Shown here: positions 46,770-59,329 of the stretch, piece after piece
Numbering within the stretch: position 1 is the first letter of the stretch
How the letters are laid out: each line of letters begins with the position of its first letter
The notes under the pieces: model-generated
What the model was told of the DNA's origin: nothing
Database searches by the model: none
Seen by the model: only the letters and a program-made list of their open reading frames with translations
Position numbers and translations under genes: made by a program
Source: Pogonophryne albipinna
Taxonomy: Eukaryota > Chordata > Actinopteri > Perciformes > Artedidraconidae
Assembly: GCA_028583405.1 (NCBI GenBank)
Contig: CM053243.1
Location: forward strand, 49,549,826-49,613,825
DNA length: 64,000 nt
Direction of reading: 5' to 3'

Positions 46770-47335
46770 GGAGTGCAATACTTTTACAAACACTATAGTA
46801 ATAATATGCATTCATTATGACAACATCATACTATTACTATATATTATACTATAGTAGTACTATTTAAAAAATATAGTCTTAATACGGAAACACCAACAAA
46901 AACACTAGTAATACTTTTACAAACACTATAGTAATAATATATATATAGACATTTTTATTCATTGAGATAAACCCATGGATAAACCCTTTGAGATGCACCA
47001 TCTCGTTTTCAAGGGGGTCCGGAATAATATGCATTCACTATGACAATATCATGCTATTAGGAGTGTTATTATATAGTGTTATTAGAAACACTATATATTA
47101 TACTATAGTTATACTATTTAAAATAATATAGGAATACTACAAAGATCTAGATACAGAGTATTACTATTGAAATATTATAGGGCTACTATAGCTAATAAAA
47201 TGGCACCACAGAAAAAACTATAGTAATACAATAGCTGGTGAAAAAGACTACAGAACACTACAAACTTACTATAGGACACTATACAACTCTTATAGTATAC
47301 TAAAGTAATACTATAGTTCATTTATAGTTCATTTC
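46770..47335. repeat. AT-rich degenerate repeat cluster
   Basis: The word ACACTATAGTAATAATAT and near-palindromic TATTATACTATAGTA recur. The block at 46773-46900 is partly repeated at 46905-46942 and 47020-47120 in the same orientation. Probably a decayed satellite or MITE array. Confidence 0.65.
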
Positions 47336-47421
47336 GTAAGGGAGGTGCATACTGCAGACAGTAGCTAGCAGTTTTCGACAGATACAGCCCACTCAAAAAT
47401 ATATTGTTTTATATAAAATTA

Positions 47422-47428
<7 letters not shown>

Positions 47429-47462
<34 letters not shown>
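47429..47462. repeat. (TA)n microsatellite
   Basis: About 17 TA units. The GC-rich block that follows (47463-47640, many GCGAGCG words) is unassigned. Confidence 0.9.
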
Positions 47463-47468
<6 letters not shown>

Positions 47469-47819
47469 GTAGACAGACTCCGCGAGCGAGTGAGGCTGAC
47501 ACTCCCGCGAGGGAGCAAGGGGGCTGTCTCTCTCGCAAGCGAGCGCATAGCCGCTCGCAGGGGTTTAATCTGCGCGCGAGGGTCATTTCATGCGCGTGTA
47601 AAAGCACATTTTCCGCTCGTGAGTAGCTTGTTTTGCGCGCTAGAATATTGACCCAAATCTGACTCCATAACAGTCACACGTGCATCCCTTTGACAGCACA
47701 AACTAACATCAAGCTAAAGGATGCTGTCTATTTTTGATTGTCTTATTATTATGGGATTAGGATAAATTAAATACAATTTAACCTAAATAAAAGATGATCA
47801 AATCTGGTGGAAATATTGA

Positions 47820-48105
47820 AAATAGAGGCCACATTTTAGAGTGGCCTTTTATTGTGGCCAGCCTAAGGCACACCTGTGCAATAATCATGCTGTCTAATCA
47901 GCATCTTGATATGCCACACCTGTGAGGTGGGATGGATTATCTCGGCAAAGGAGAAGTGCTCACTATGCAGATTTTTTCAGATTTGTGAACAATATTTGAG
48001 AGAAATGGTTATTTTGTGTATAGAAAATGTTTTAGATCTTTGAGTTCATCTCATGAAAAATGGGAGCAAAAACAAAGTGTTGCATTTATATTTTTGTTCA
48101 GTGTG
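47820..48105 (+). mobile_element. 3' end of a fish DNA transposon
   Basis: Contains GTGGCCTTTTATTGTGGCCA, CACCTGTGCAATAATCATGC and the end GTTGCATTTATATTTTTGTT, then CAGTGTG. I recognise this string as a very common fish transposon 3' end (Tc1/mariner- or ISL2EU-like), but its superfamily is not certain. No transposase is present. Confidence 0.55.
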
Positions 48106-50050
48106 TAACAGAGCCAAGATCTCTGTATGACTTCAGTAAACTTCTGAATTGAATTAAAAATAAGTGTAAACAACAGTGCAGTACGTCCAGCTAGCTAGTT
48201 AGCGTCACATATTTATCCGTATTATTTAACGAAAATGTACGTTTTAATGCCCCTTGGGTTTGACGTGTGTGACATTAGACTTATTATTATTAATTTAAAG
48301 TAAGTTAAAACCCAATACTCACATTTATTAGTGATTCCTCCGCTTGCTGCTACTTTTAAATCCACTCTGCTGGGAGACCGGAAGCCATTTCATTGAAAAA
48401 CTCCCTCTTCCCTGCGCCCATTGCACCCTGGGATATGATAGGCCGCGGAGTGTACATCAGATGTATCCTTCAAATTGGGGAAAAGTAGGCTGCATTCGTG
48501 GGCCGCATTCGGAGGAGTCTCGTCTTTTTTGTGAATTGGGACAGCCTTCTTTCGGCGGAAGTGACGTCAGCGGTCTACGAATGCACCCTTCGAAGGGTGC
48601 AACCTAAGCCCCAGGAAGTGCGCCGGACTGAGATGAAAATATTCGTGCTGGCCAAACGGCGGTACTACACTTTGCCCATTGACTTACATGGGAAAGAGTG
48701 GTCTGTAAATCATTGGATAATTTTTTTTAAACTAAATAAACTACCCAGTATGAACACTTGTATAGCCCTTAAAAAACATTCGTTCCTCAAGTTGTAAAAA
48801 TGTGCTAATAACGTTATTCTGAGAGTTATTTCCCTCTGCATTATGAACGCGCATCTAACCCACGGGACCGCGCCGCGCGGCACGTTCATGTGATGTGATG
48901 TGTTCAGTACCTACATGAGTTGTACCCGTTGTAACCTTTACCCATGGATGCACAATAAGAACGGACCCATATCGCCTTACTGCCAGCACACAGAGCTGTA
49001 ATAATGGATATATTGCACATGTTTACTGTAATTCATAATTTGTAAAATATTATACTACATGGGCTGTATGATGTAAATCTTGTTTTAAATAAAGTTAATA
49101 TTACCGATGTAGATTAACGTCCCTGTAGCTTCTTATTGCACTTGCAATATACCATTAAAGGAGTTGAACGTTGCTGTTTGCTATTACTATAATACCACGC
49201 AGGGATAAGCCAGAGTTTACAACCTTTGCATGTGGGCACAACACGTTTTGACCCAGATTAATTAGCTATAGGCTACCATATGATATCGCCCGAGGAAGTC
49301 GTCATACTTATATATAATAAAGATATATGTGTCAAAGCTCTAATCAAAAATAACAGTTGTATTAATTATACTTGTATATGTATATATGTATACAGCCTGT
49401 GTTATATATTTATACACACAAATGAACAACCTTGTGTGTGTCAAATAACAAGTTGTATTGTAGTGTTTTTTTAGTGTTGTTTTATGCTTATCCACATTTT
49501 GAATTCAGAGCACAGGAGAATGCTGGGCACAACATAAAGCTCAACAGTGAAGCTGGCAATGCTGAACAAAACCATCACTAGATCCTGTTACATCAGCGTA
49601 ATATAAAAGTACATAACGATTGATGTGTACGTACATTAGCATCATTACTAATGGCTCGGACGTTACACTAGCTAGCCGCTAGCTACTAGCTGCTAACTGC
49701 CGCGGCCGCCTCGTTATTCGTTAATATCAAATCCATCATAACAATCCAGAACGCGCGGTGCTGTTACTTGTACGCAAATTGACGTGCTTGATGTGAACGA
49801 GCCTTTTGGGGTGCGTGGTTAAAGTTGCGCATGCTCTATGAGCGCACATACGGGTACTTCTCAGGCATGCTGGATAATCTGTGACGTTTCACTCTCTCAA
49901 AAGTTGGGCCATTTTATTATGGCGCCAATGAGCAACTCTCATAGGAATGAATGAGGCCCCGCCTCCCACGCTGTATCCAATTCGTATTATACATCCATGG
50001 TGCAACCCCTGAATTGAGACACGGGCTGCGTTTCACTTCTCTTATTTTTA
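48106..50050. other. Unassigned sequence without a supported gene
   Basis: A GC-rich patch at 48390-48610 contains the palindrome ACCCTTCGAAGGGTGCA and GTGACGTCA, possibly promoter-like or a MITE. Clusters of GCTAGCTAG words occur at 49670-49700. No exon with recognisable homology was found. Confidence 0.4.
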
Positions 50051-51566
50051 ATTTCCTCGCTCCTCGGTCTCGGTCTCACCGGAAGTTGATTGGTCTGCGC
50101 CATCTTGAGTAGCGTCTCAATGGCCTTATTTTTGCCGGAGGACCGAGGAGCGATAATGGAGGAGCTATAATCGTGGAACCACCAGACCATCCTTCGATGA
50201 AATCCTCAGACACTCGCCCATACTTGCCAACCTTGAGACCTCAGAAATCGGAGCATTTCAAAACCACCGTGGGGGGGGGGGGGCTAGTGGATCGCCAGAG
50301 CTGTTAGATTAACATTAACATGCTTATAGTTGTAAGTGCACTGCCTTGCGGCCTGTAGCACCATCCTTGATGGAGCATAAGGAAAGGAGTGAGCAGAGGG
50401 TCGTGTTGTCGATTCTTGTTCTGTTTTCTGTGACTATCTTCCTCTCCCTCTCAGACTTTCAGTTGTGCACGCTACTAAAGAGACGCGCTACCATGGAAAC
50501 CAAACAATGGTGTAGCTGTATTAAAGTCAGAGTGGAAACAGTCCTGAGTAAATCTGATTTAGTCAGAAATCGGGAGAAATGCGGGAGAAATATGACCCGG
50601 GAGGAACCCGGGTGAGGGCAGTGAAATCGGGAGTCTCCCGCGAAAATCGGGAGGGTTGGCAAGTATGCACTCGCCCCGCCCCCTTACTGTGTATCGCTCA
50701 CTGATTGGACGATGCAGCGCATGCACTGATCTGATGCTTCTTGACATGAGAGCAGTTTCCCAGCGGAGTGAAGAAAATAAATGAAACTCACGAGAGTCAC
50801 TCCTCAGTTTAAACTGTGTTTTGTTTCAATTCATGTATCATTTAGTTACAAACATGTGATATATCTGAACAACAAAGTGGTCAAAAATCATTTATTCATT
50901 TATTGGAAACATTTTCATGATCGCTTTTTTCGTTTTATATTTTCATTTATTGTCATTTCCATTCAGTCAGTCATTAAGTGCTATTAAAATGTTAATGTAC
51001 TACATATCCACACAAACAAACAAAGTGTGCAATCCAATGAATGTTAATCTAACTGGGTTTTGATAGATAACATATCTCTTTTTCTTCTCTCAATTATTCT
51101 ATTTCTATTGTGCACTCTAATCAATATTAATCTAACTATTGTTCGTTTATACATTTTAAGAATGGCGTTTATCTTTTTGAGAATTAGTTCTTATTTAATT
51201 TTATTTATTGGGGTCTACAACAGATACAAATGTTTGTGTCAGTAAATGTGTGGCGGGGGTGTTTGTGAAAATAACGGGGACAGAGCTGCTGTCAGACGAT
51301 CAGCTGTGCGGCGTCATCACAAACGGACGTCGCTTCACGTGACGCTCCGGAGGAAAGGACGTCCCATTGCTCTTAAAACTCATTTCCCTGCTTCTCGTGG
51401 TTTCCTTGCGTCTCGCCATGCTTCCCTGGAGGGAGGGACTAGTCACAGGGAAACGACGCAAGTGAGGAAGCAAGGATTTAATTAACCGACCTGAGACGGG
51501 GCCTGGGACGCTACTCAAGATGGCGCAGACAAATCAATTTCCGGTGATACCGAGACCGAGGAAATT
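50051..51566. mobile_element. 1.5-kb inverted-repeat element related to 5563-9221
   Basis: The arms 50051-50118 and 51499-51566 are inverted copies (TCGGTCTCACCGGAAGTTGA; GCGCCATCTTGAGTAGCGTC). The inner GGAGGAGCTATAATCG (50162) is shared with 5709. The true termini may lie a few bases further out. It carries a nested hAT at 50219-50667. No transposase. Confidence 0.72.
50219..50667. mobile_element. Non-autonomous hAT, 449 bp
   Basis: The ends are CATACTTGCCAACC and GGTTGGCAAGTATG. The 8-base target duplication CACTCGCC is perfect at 50211-50218 and 50668-50675. Subterminal GAAATCGGGAG words are repeated at the right end. Confidence 0.88.
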
Positions 51567-52534
51567 ATGGGATTGGTTTTGTATCATAAAGATAAAGCAA
51601 CACTTTCTCAGAATAAAGCAAAACTATGAGTTTAAAAGAAAAAAAAACTGAGTCAAGCGAAATAAAATAAATTTCAAAAATAAAACTATAAGTTGCAAAC
51701 AAATCATTTGTGTAATCATGTAAACTATAAGTCTTTTTTCTTTGTTTTAACATAGGTTTTTGTTTGCAGTTCTTGTTTCTTCTTTCTCAATGATCAGACT
51801 TTTGCTCTCGCTTCAGCTTTCTCTTTTGCGCTCCCTCATTTTTTGTTTGAGAGTCTGACACAAACCTCCCAGGTGGGGGGACTTTCAGGGGGCGTCTCCA
51901 TTGGCTACTCAGTTTTTGAGTGACAGCCCAGTCCTCCAGCGATTGTTCAGTGCAGGCAGCTGTGGTGCGGTAGCTAGCTGAGCGTGGACAGAAGACCCCC
52001 AGAAGAACCAGCATTTCAATTATTATAATACTACAAGTGAAAATATAATGTAAGTATTGATCATTTGTGTTGTTTGTGCTATACGGTCTGTTTCTTTATT
52101 GTGTTAAGTGAGAAGTAAAGCTGTGCTATGAAAGTTAGCTTGTGCTACCTTTAGATCCATAACAATGCAAGCTAAGTAGCCTAACAGTTAGCTACATAGC
52201 TAGCAGTGAGTGAGCGTTCAGACACCGGCGCACACACTCAAACGGACTCGTGTGCCTGACTCTACAACAGAGTTTTCATGATTCTGTTTAGATATGCAAG
52301 TATAAGCCATGATAGCTTATTTTATTAACACGCTAATTTGATATGAAAATCAATGGAGGCTGAGTTAACTTTGTAGGAAAACCTACCGTCCATGACTGCC
52401 CCTGAGCTGTGTTTTATTTGTTAACTTCATATTTTTCATTTCCTAAAACATTTATTTTCCTCTCATATTAACAGTGTGATCATTGAGACAGCGTGGCGTC
52501 CAGAGTCTTATCCCGTTTTCCCATGGGAGCCTGC
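51567..52534. other. Unassigned sequence before the gap
   Basis: No supported gene. The block 51845-52010 (CATTGGCTACTCAGTTTTTG; CTAGCTGAGCGTGGACAG) has a promoter-like CAAT context and a GTAAG at 52049, and might be a first exon, but no reading frame supports it. Confidence 0.35.
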
Positions 52535-52596
52535 CTGCAGACCTCCACTCTCAGGACAGTTCCGGTGCAGACCTCCACTCTCAGGACACCTCCACT
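52535..52596. repeat. Start of a short tandem repeat at the gap edge
   Basis: GCAGACCTCCACTCTCAGGA occurs at about 52537 and 52567, then begins a third time. The array probably continues into the unsequenced gap. Confidence 0.75.
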
Positions 52597-53596
52597 NNNN
52601 NNNNNNNNNNNNNNNNNNNNNNNNNNNNNNNNNNNNNNNNNNNNNNNNNNNNNNNNNNNNNNNNNNNNNNNNNNNNNNNNNNNNNNNNNNNNNNNNNNNN
52701 NNNNNNNNNNNNNNNNNNNNNNNNNNNNNNNNNNNNNNNNNNNNNNNNNNNNNNNNNNNNNNNNNNNNNNNNNNNNNNNNNNNNNNNNNNNNNNNNNNNN
52801 NNNNNNNNNNNNNNNNNNNNNNNNNNNNNNNNNNNNNNNNNNNNNNNNNNNNNNNNNNNNNNNNNNNNNNNNNNNNNNNNNNNNNNNNNNNNNNNNNNNN
52901 NNNNNNNNNNNNNNNNNNNNNNNNNNNNNNNNNNNNNNNNNNNNNNNNNNNNNNNNNNNNNNNNNNNNNNNNNNNNNNNNNNNNNNNNNNNNNNNNNNNN
53001 NNNNNNNNNNNNNNNNNNNNNNNNNNNNNNNNNNNNNNNNNNNNNNNNNNNNNNNNNNNNNNNNNNNNNNNNNNNNNNNNNNNNNNNNNNNNNNNNNNNN
53101 NNNNNNNNNNNNNNNNNNNNNNNNNNNNNNNNNNNNNNNNNNNNNNNNNNNNNNNNNNNNNNNNNNNNNNNNNNNNNNNNNNNNNNNNNNNNNNNNNNNN
53201 NNNNNNNNNNNNNNNNNNNNNNNNNNNNNNNNNNNNNNNNNNNNNNNNNNNNNNNNNNNNNNNNNNNNNNNNNNNNNNNNNNNNNNNNNNNNNNNNNNNN
53301 NNNNNNNNNNNNNNNNNNNNNNNNNNNNNNNNNNNNNNNNNNNNNNNNNNNNNNNNNNNNNNNNNNNNNNNNNNNNNNNNNNNNNNNNNNNNNNNNNNNN
53401 NNNNNNNNNNNNNNNNNNNNNNNNNNNNNNNNNNNNNNNNNNNNNNNNNNNNNNNNNNNNNNNNNNNNNNNNNNNNNNNNNNNNNNNNNNNNNNNNNNNN
53501 NNNNNNNNNNNNNNNNNNNNNNNNNNNNNNNNNNNNNNNNNNNNNNNNNNNNNNNNNNNNNNNNNNNNNNNNNNNNNNNNNNNNNNNNNNNNNNNN
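52597..53596. other. Assembly gap, exactly 1000 N
   Basis: A run of 1000 N, a placeholder length. All reading frames through it are artefacts. Confidence 1.
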
Positions 53597-54373
53597 TATA
53601 GAAAACGAAGGCTAAAGCTAACGTTAGCAGATAGTGACAATGTATGCTAGTTAGCCAGCTCAACGATAATATTGCGACAGAAAAACTTTTCAGTTTACAT
53701 CACGATCTGCCGCTCCGACAGGGAGCTCTGCTCTGAACACCTGAACAGCCCGTTCTAACAGCTGTTCACCAGCGGTCCAGTATGTACCACAGTGACTCCG
53801 GACCACACAGTTAATATTAACGAACGCACCCGTAGGTAATGTGGCTGCTGAAGCTAGACCATCATCGCGGAGCAGCAGAGCCGACAGGCAGAAAGACTCG
53901 AGCACACAGCTCGCGCTGCGTTATAATATATAAAAAAAGAACACCATGCGTGTCATGATGGCACATAACAGTTTGCGGCCGCAGATTACTCCGGGTCCCA
54001 GACCCCCCGATACCCCAAAAATATTTTTATTGCAGATCTACATGAATCACACAAACGACCTATTTTGGATTCAAAACGGCGAATTTCGCCGAAAGGTGAG
54101 TGATTTTCATGCCTGTCTTATACAATAAGACAACCATACACAAGTACCTTAAAGTAATTCATGTAATTTCTTTTTACTGAATTTCGTGTTACATTCACTT
54201 TAAACATCTAGATAATTGAAACCGTACACAGATTTTTTTAAATGTAATGAAATACAATATAGTTTTGTCTGAAAAACAGAAGAAATAAGAATTTGGACAT
54301 AACCATAAGGTACACCTAGTTAATACTGTAAGCAACAACATGTATACAACCAGAGTATTGTGACAATAGAATA
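53597..54373. other. Unassigned sequence after the gap
   Basis: No supported gene. Contains AGCTAACGTTAGCAGATAG and a GC-rich part to 53930. It is the 3' flank of the P2X7-domain-like gene. Confidence 0.4.
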
Positions 54374-56568
54374 TCATTCACTGACGGCTGGTTTAAATCC
54401 TGTGTAGGCAACGCTTTCAGGATTAGGAAATGCTTTCCTGATGGCCAGTACAGCGCAACTCGGAATAACACGTCTATTCCCACGGCCAAGTTTTTGCCAA
54501 ATCAGGAAGCAAAATCGCCGGTACGCCAGATGTCTGTAGACTTCATGTTCCGGTTCTTCGTCCCCATACGGCCCATTGTGGTGGGCGTACTCATACCGGG
54601 ACACACGCAGCACATCACGATCCAGACAGTTTATGTCGAACGTCCTACAGTCGGTGATGCAGACTTCTTCTCCCATCTCTTCCTTCACTTTCCCATAGTT
54701 GGCAGCACTTGTTTTCTCGGCCTGTAGGCATGGTCTGGCAGTTTCCACATCTACACCTGTCGGTGATGGTTGGACTAATTAAAACGGGCTCGCACATTTT
54801 GAAAACAATTGTGATTTTATTGTCCAGTACAATTACATTTAGTATGTTCTACCACGTAACTGTTAGTAAAATTCAAATATGCAGTAAAGTTCAAATATGC
54901 ACAATATCTTACCTAATTTGATGTGCATGCCTCATTATATCGTTCTGTCGTCCATGGGAATCAAACGTCTACTACAAACAAACCAAACTGGCAACACAAC
55001 AGAATTATTGTAAATTCTGGATGCTGTGGTTCAGTTGTCCGACTGCTAAAAAAACATCCTCTTTCGGGGTGGATATGGTTGTCATTGCAGATAACCCGAG
55101 CATTCTGGTCATAGATTTGCGAGATGCATATTGATTATTGAACTGTTTCACCAATGAACTGGTACATGGAGTCTAAGTATCTACAGCTAAATTCCTCAAA
55201 CACCTTCTGTCCTAATATAATCCCCTACAATCAGTTAACCTGTTAAACCCGAGCCTGTTTTTCAGGTTTCAGGCTCGAAAAATGACATTCCCAGAACAAA
55301 TCACCATATCTTCCCTTCTAAAAGGGTTAAATTAATAATCTTTTTTCTCAAAGTAATGATAAACCTGTGAGTTGGATGTAGAAAAGTCAGATTCAATATT
55401 GATGTTTTTTATTTTAAAGAAAATTCAGATTGAACATGGTAAAAAACTGTAAATTATAGTGTCCGTCCAAAAAATATGTTGTATTTATAGTGAAAACTAA
55501 CCTTGGATGATGGGTTAGTAGACTAAAAGCTTTAGGAATCCAAAGTACAACATATAATAAGTACCCTGTATCAAGATTGATGCAAAACAAGTGATATTTG
55601 ATCTTTTTAGACAGATTTAGCAAAAACAAACCTCACCTGGGGCCATTTGGGTGGATTTTCCATATCCCTGGCCCCCCTTGCTGGATTTTGACGTGTGACA
55701 TCTCTTTCTGACCAGCCAATGGAATTGAGGGGAACACCCACATAGTCCTTATTTGGTAATGAGTGTGTGTTAGACTACCGCATAGCCAAGACCGGAAGCA
55801 GCAGCCACTCTGGTGGCTACCATTAGCAGCTAACTTTTGCTCTGCGATTTTTACATAAAAATGGAATTATGGATTATAAATTAAATCATTTTTTATACAG
55901 AGACGTTAAAAACCTATGGATTAACCGATTCAGCCGCGTTTTTTCTCGTTTTAATGCCATTGAACACGTCTTTTGATCAGATTAACAGCTACGGTGAGAC
56001 GATCTCCCTAGAAGCTCCGTAAAGGTACGTGTTGTGATGTCTGTATTTGCTTCGCCGACGGGGACCTTGGGGTTTAACAGGTTAATACAACTAACGAGTC
56101 AAAATACTTTAGTGGCAGTCAGTAGCTCTGGAACCATAGCCCAATACTGAAACCTACCATCAAACTGGCCGTATCTATATCGCGCACAGATCGAGAAAAA
56201 CTGCGATGAGAGCCCTGTATACAGTGCTACGCAGTCAGTGTTAGGCATAGAATTGTACACAGTAAACACATAACATGACTACAACTAAGGGTCAACATAC
56301 AATATAAAACAAAATATACGATTCCTTGAACAAAACTCAACAGGCAAACAATGTGCACTAGGACATGCTTGGTGACTGACCAATTGGCAGCACCCTCGGC
56401 CTCTGCCTCAGATGGCGAACTTGAATCATTGCCATCAGCACTTTCATCGGTGATGTCAGGTGACGTTTCCTTGTATTTCCTCTTCGACATCAGAGGCTCG
56501 TATAGATATGGTTGGATGTCGACAACATACTCCAGATCTTGGGTGGCCTCCGACTCAGAATCAGACAT
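54374..56568 (-). pseudogene. P2X7-receptor intracellular-domain-like gene, two exons
   Basis: The C-terminal exon (54374 to about 54780) encodes the Cys-rich cytoplasmic domain known from P2X7 receptors: CRCGNCQTMPTG and KCC, then CITDCRTFDINCLDRDVLRV, HLAYRRFCFLIWQKLG and RVIPSCAVLAIRKAFP. In P2X7 this domain binds zinc and guanine nucleotide; in fish it also occurs in soluble proteins without the channel, as here, since there are no transmembrane segments. Exon 1 (56568 to about 56380) starts MSDSESEATQDLEYVVDIQP and ends acidic (SSSPSEAEAEG) at a GTCAGT donor. The intron holds a TTAA MITE. A frame change at about 54650-54690 separates the CGNC part from CITDC, so this copy is probably broken, or the sequence has an indel error. 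Confidence 0.72.
55239..56081. mobile_element. 843-bp TTAA MITE, relative of the 2-kb elements
   Basis: The ends are CCTGTTAAACCCGAGCC and CTTGGGGTTTAACAGG, with TTAA at 55235-55238 and 56082-56085. The left 380 bases (TGTTTTTCAGGTTTCAGGCT; GATGGGTTAGTAGACTAAAA) align with the elements at 16862 and 25326. Confidence 0.82.
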
Positions 56569-56700
56569 GATAACAAAACTAAGTTGTACTATCGGCGGAA
56601 GCAGCTGTGAGCGATAAGCCAGGTGGAAATATGTTTGTACACTCTGACGTCACACGCAGCGCCATCTTGCGGCGACGAGACTGAGAAATAAATCGTCGGA
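56569..56700 (-). promoter_or_regulatory. Probable promoter of the P2X7-domain-like gene
   Basis: Upstream of the minus-strand start codon are CTGACGTCAC (a CRE-like TGACGTCA at 56645-56652) and GCAAGATGGCGCT (a YY1-like site, about 56660-56672 on the minus strand), both frequent in TATA-less vertebrate promoters. Their spacing of about 10 bases and position 80-100 bases before the ATG fit a core promoter. Inference from motifs only. Confidence 0.45.
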
Positions 56701-57374
56701 CTTGGTGTTGGGGGTTGAACAAAATAAATATTACGCATTGCCAGACGCATATTATCTCCGATTTTAATACTGCAATATCTTAGATAGTGTTGTAGCTATA
56801 TGATATCGATTTTATTGGCAATTATAAAAAAATCTTTGCATTTGATCTTTAAAGGGTGGGTGGATTCCCTGACGTTGACGTCAAGATCACCAGCCAATCA
56901 GGATTGGCGTAATGAGATTGATGCTTCTGTTTGCATACGTGTGGAGGCGCATCCCATAGTGAGACATCTCACTTCATGTTACTCTGAGAACTGGGGTTAC
57001 GTAAGTACCCTATAGTTTTCTACCCGGATCCAACTATTTTTAAAACACAAGGTAATATCATGGGGCAGTTCTCATAGTTATGTGCCTTGATAACAACAAT
57101 CAGCCACGTCTTCACATATAATTATACTTGCCTGTATTTTATTTATTTTTTATAGTTCAATTCGCTTATTTAGAGAAAAGTATTTTGGGCAAATGTAAAG
57201 TTGTTGTAGCCGCCAACATCCTCCTGCCCCCCTCCCCCAGTGTAGAAGATGGTATAATCCAATGTGTTTGAAAAAATGCGCCAAGAAGCAGAAAACGACT
57301 GTTAGGTCTCATTTGCTGCACGTGCTGATGTGGAGAACTCAACCTGTGGATATTAGTGAATTTAAATTACAGTG

Positions 57375-58460
57375 ATGGATAAACTGGACGAGGAAACAGT
57401 TACAACACTCAAAGGTAAGCTAAATATTTGTGTATTAGGTCATTTTTCAATGCTGTTGTGTTTTACGCTAACTAACCTAGCTTAGCAAATTGGGTTTTCT
57501 TAAGGGCTAACGTTAGCTTACTAAGATAAATGTGCTGTCATTTAAAAAAATAAATAAAATATATACTTTTTTATACTTCTTATGTTGGTGCAAGAAGATA
57601 TTAACGTTCTACCATTAGGATAAGGCCTTGCTTTGTCTTCAGGTGCTCGGACATGTGAAAAGACCTATATTTAAATGTTAACTTTCTAATGTTCACATGG
57701 TCAAATAAATTCAGTGATAAGCTGAGTGTCTTGGCAATAACCCTAAATTATCAATTTCAGCTGCTAATATTGGAGAGGACTTGCTACATTCACTCTCCAG
57801 GGACGACATCAAAGACCTGTTTCCTGGTCCTGCAAATTTCTTGAGGCGCCGGGCTATCTGGCTTGTTGTGAATGACGAATGAAAGGTCAGTTCTATGTCT
57901 ATGAAAGTGTATTTAAACTGAGTACAACGCTGTGTATATCAGTAACATGTTAAGGAAACAAATCCTGCACACTTAAATAATATTTAATGTATTTTTAGCC
58001 AAAGCCCCAGGGGATTAAAGCTATTTAATTTGAAAAAAAAACTACCCATTTAGCAACAATGAAGGGGCAATATTTACAAACCAGGTGCAACAGCTGAGCC
58101 ATATACAACCGCAGTTGTATGTGCTTTGAGAAAAATGTAAATATGATTGTTAAAAAAAAAAACAGTGTTGTCAAATGTTGCATCCTCTTAAAGTGCATGT
58201 TCATATAACTGAGTAAAGGCACACACTATAATACAAATAGTTATCCTATTAAATGTGAAATTGTTTATGTTTTTTAGGCGGAGACTACTGCCGAAATTCT
58301 ACAACCATCACCCCCTAGAGACAGTGACCTTTCAAATGAGGAGCCCAACACTTCGGTGTTTGTGACTACAGATGTAGCACTCCAGATCAGACTCACATGG
58401 ATGTGTCCCAGTCAAAAGCCCAGCGGATCCCAGTGGCTGGGGGTGTTGCCAAATTGCTAG
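57375..58460 (+). CDS. Small DLFPGP-motif (SAM-like) protein, three exons
   Basis: Exons are 57375-57414 (MDKLDEETVTTLK), 57761-57885 (AANIGEDLLHSLSRDDIKDL, FPGPANFLRRRAIW) and 58278-58460 (ETTAEILQPSPPRDSDLS). Junctions are GT/AG and in phase. The 'L-x-x-L-x-x-DL-x-DLFPGP-x-x-F-x-x-R-x-x-I' pattern recurs at the N-terminus of many uncharacterised fish proteins and looks like a SAM-type helical module; function unknown. A TGA at 57880-57882 would end the protein at 53 residues; the same frame reopens through exon 3 to a TAG at 58458-58460, which suggests a recent nonsense change. It is divergent from the P2X7-domain-like gene, with starts 0.8 kb apart. Confidence 0.6.
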
Positions 58461-58984
58461 AGGGCGTTGCCCAATTTCCCCATTTGTTCAATTACAGGAT
58501 TTAACCATGAGATGGCGCTTCATTCACAAAATACACAAAGACAACTGGGTGTTGTAGAACTTAGTCTGTTTGTAATGTTTGCAGCTCTGCAGTTGTGTTT
58601 GCTGAATACTGTAGCATTTAATCACTTATTTGTTACTGTATGGTTTTCACAAGCTACTATAATGAAAAAACATCAATATTTTAGATCAAATAAAGTATAT
58701 AGTTTGCTTTATGCAGTATATTTCTTGTAATATTGTTGGGGTGTTTTTACACAGTACAGTAGATTGAAGTAAATCAACTTATACATTAAGATAAGATAAG
58801 ATGGACCTTTATTAATCCCGTGGGGAAATTCAGTAGTTCAAACAGCAACAGGGTGAGAGTGAAAAACAGGACAGCACAGATTCACACAGATGCCACATTG
58901 AATGGATGAACACATTTATGCATCAATAATTACAACAGAGTATTTCTAAATACAGGTTGTAAAAATACTTATATGTACTTAATA
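58461..58984. other. 3' flank with a dispersed fish repeat
   Basis: A retroposon-like phrase (AGATAAGATGGACCTTTATT, then AATCCCGTGGGGAAATTC) lies at 58790-58830. Otherwise no gene. Confidence 0.55.
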
Positions 58985-59070
58985 TTAACCCTTTGGAGTC
59001 GACCGTCACGCCGGCGTGATCAGATCACATGACCTGTTCAAGCCGGTGCTGCATAAAAACAACAGTCCGG
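58985..59070. mobile_element. piggyBac/Looper-like end
   Basis: TTAA (58985-58988) followed by CCCTTTGGAGTCGACC and the palindromic CACGCCGGCGTGATC, as in a frequent fish piggyBac-type terminus. The opposite end is not found. Confidence 0.6.
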
Positions 59071-59329
59071 ACAACATTGCCGTGTGTTTCTGTCGAAAGT
59101 ACTGGCTTGAAACTATATCCCAGTCTTTGTTTCATGCAAAAAGACCCAGTAAACACGGAGATACGATGATATAAAGTTAATACATTTCAAAAGTATGAAA
59201 AATGGAAGCACATATTTGAATATCTTCGCCGTATTTGATCATTTTACGAAACGGAAAATACTGGAAACTGTAGATCCTGCTCAACAGGATGTATATGTGT
59301 ATTTCTGTCGAAAGTACTGGCTTGAAACT

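Noticed and set aside
52476..53663. Five ORFs of about 360-386 codons
   Set aside because: Almost entirely N from the assembly gap.
58376..58400. Third copy of repeat R1 (ACAGATGTAGCACTCC)
   Set aside because: Only about 16 bases agree and the rest differs; likely chance within the exon.
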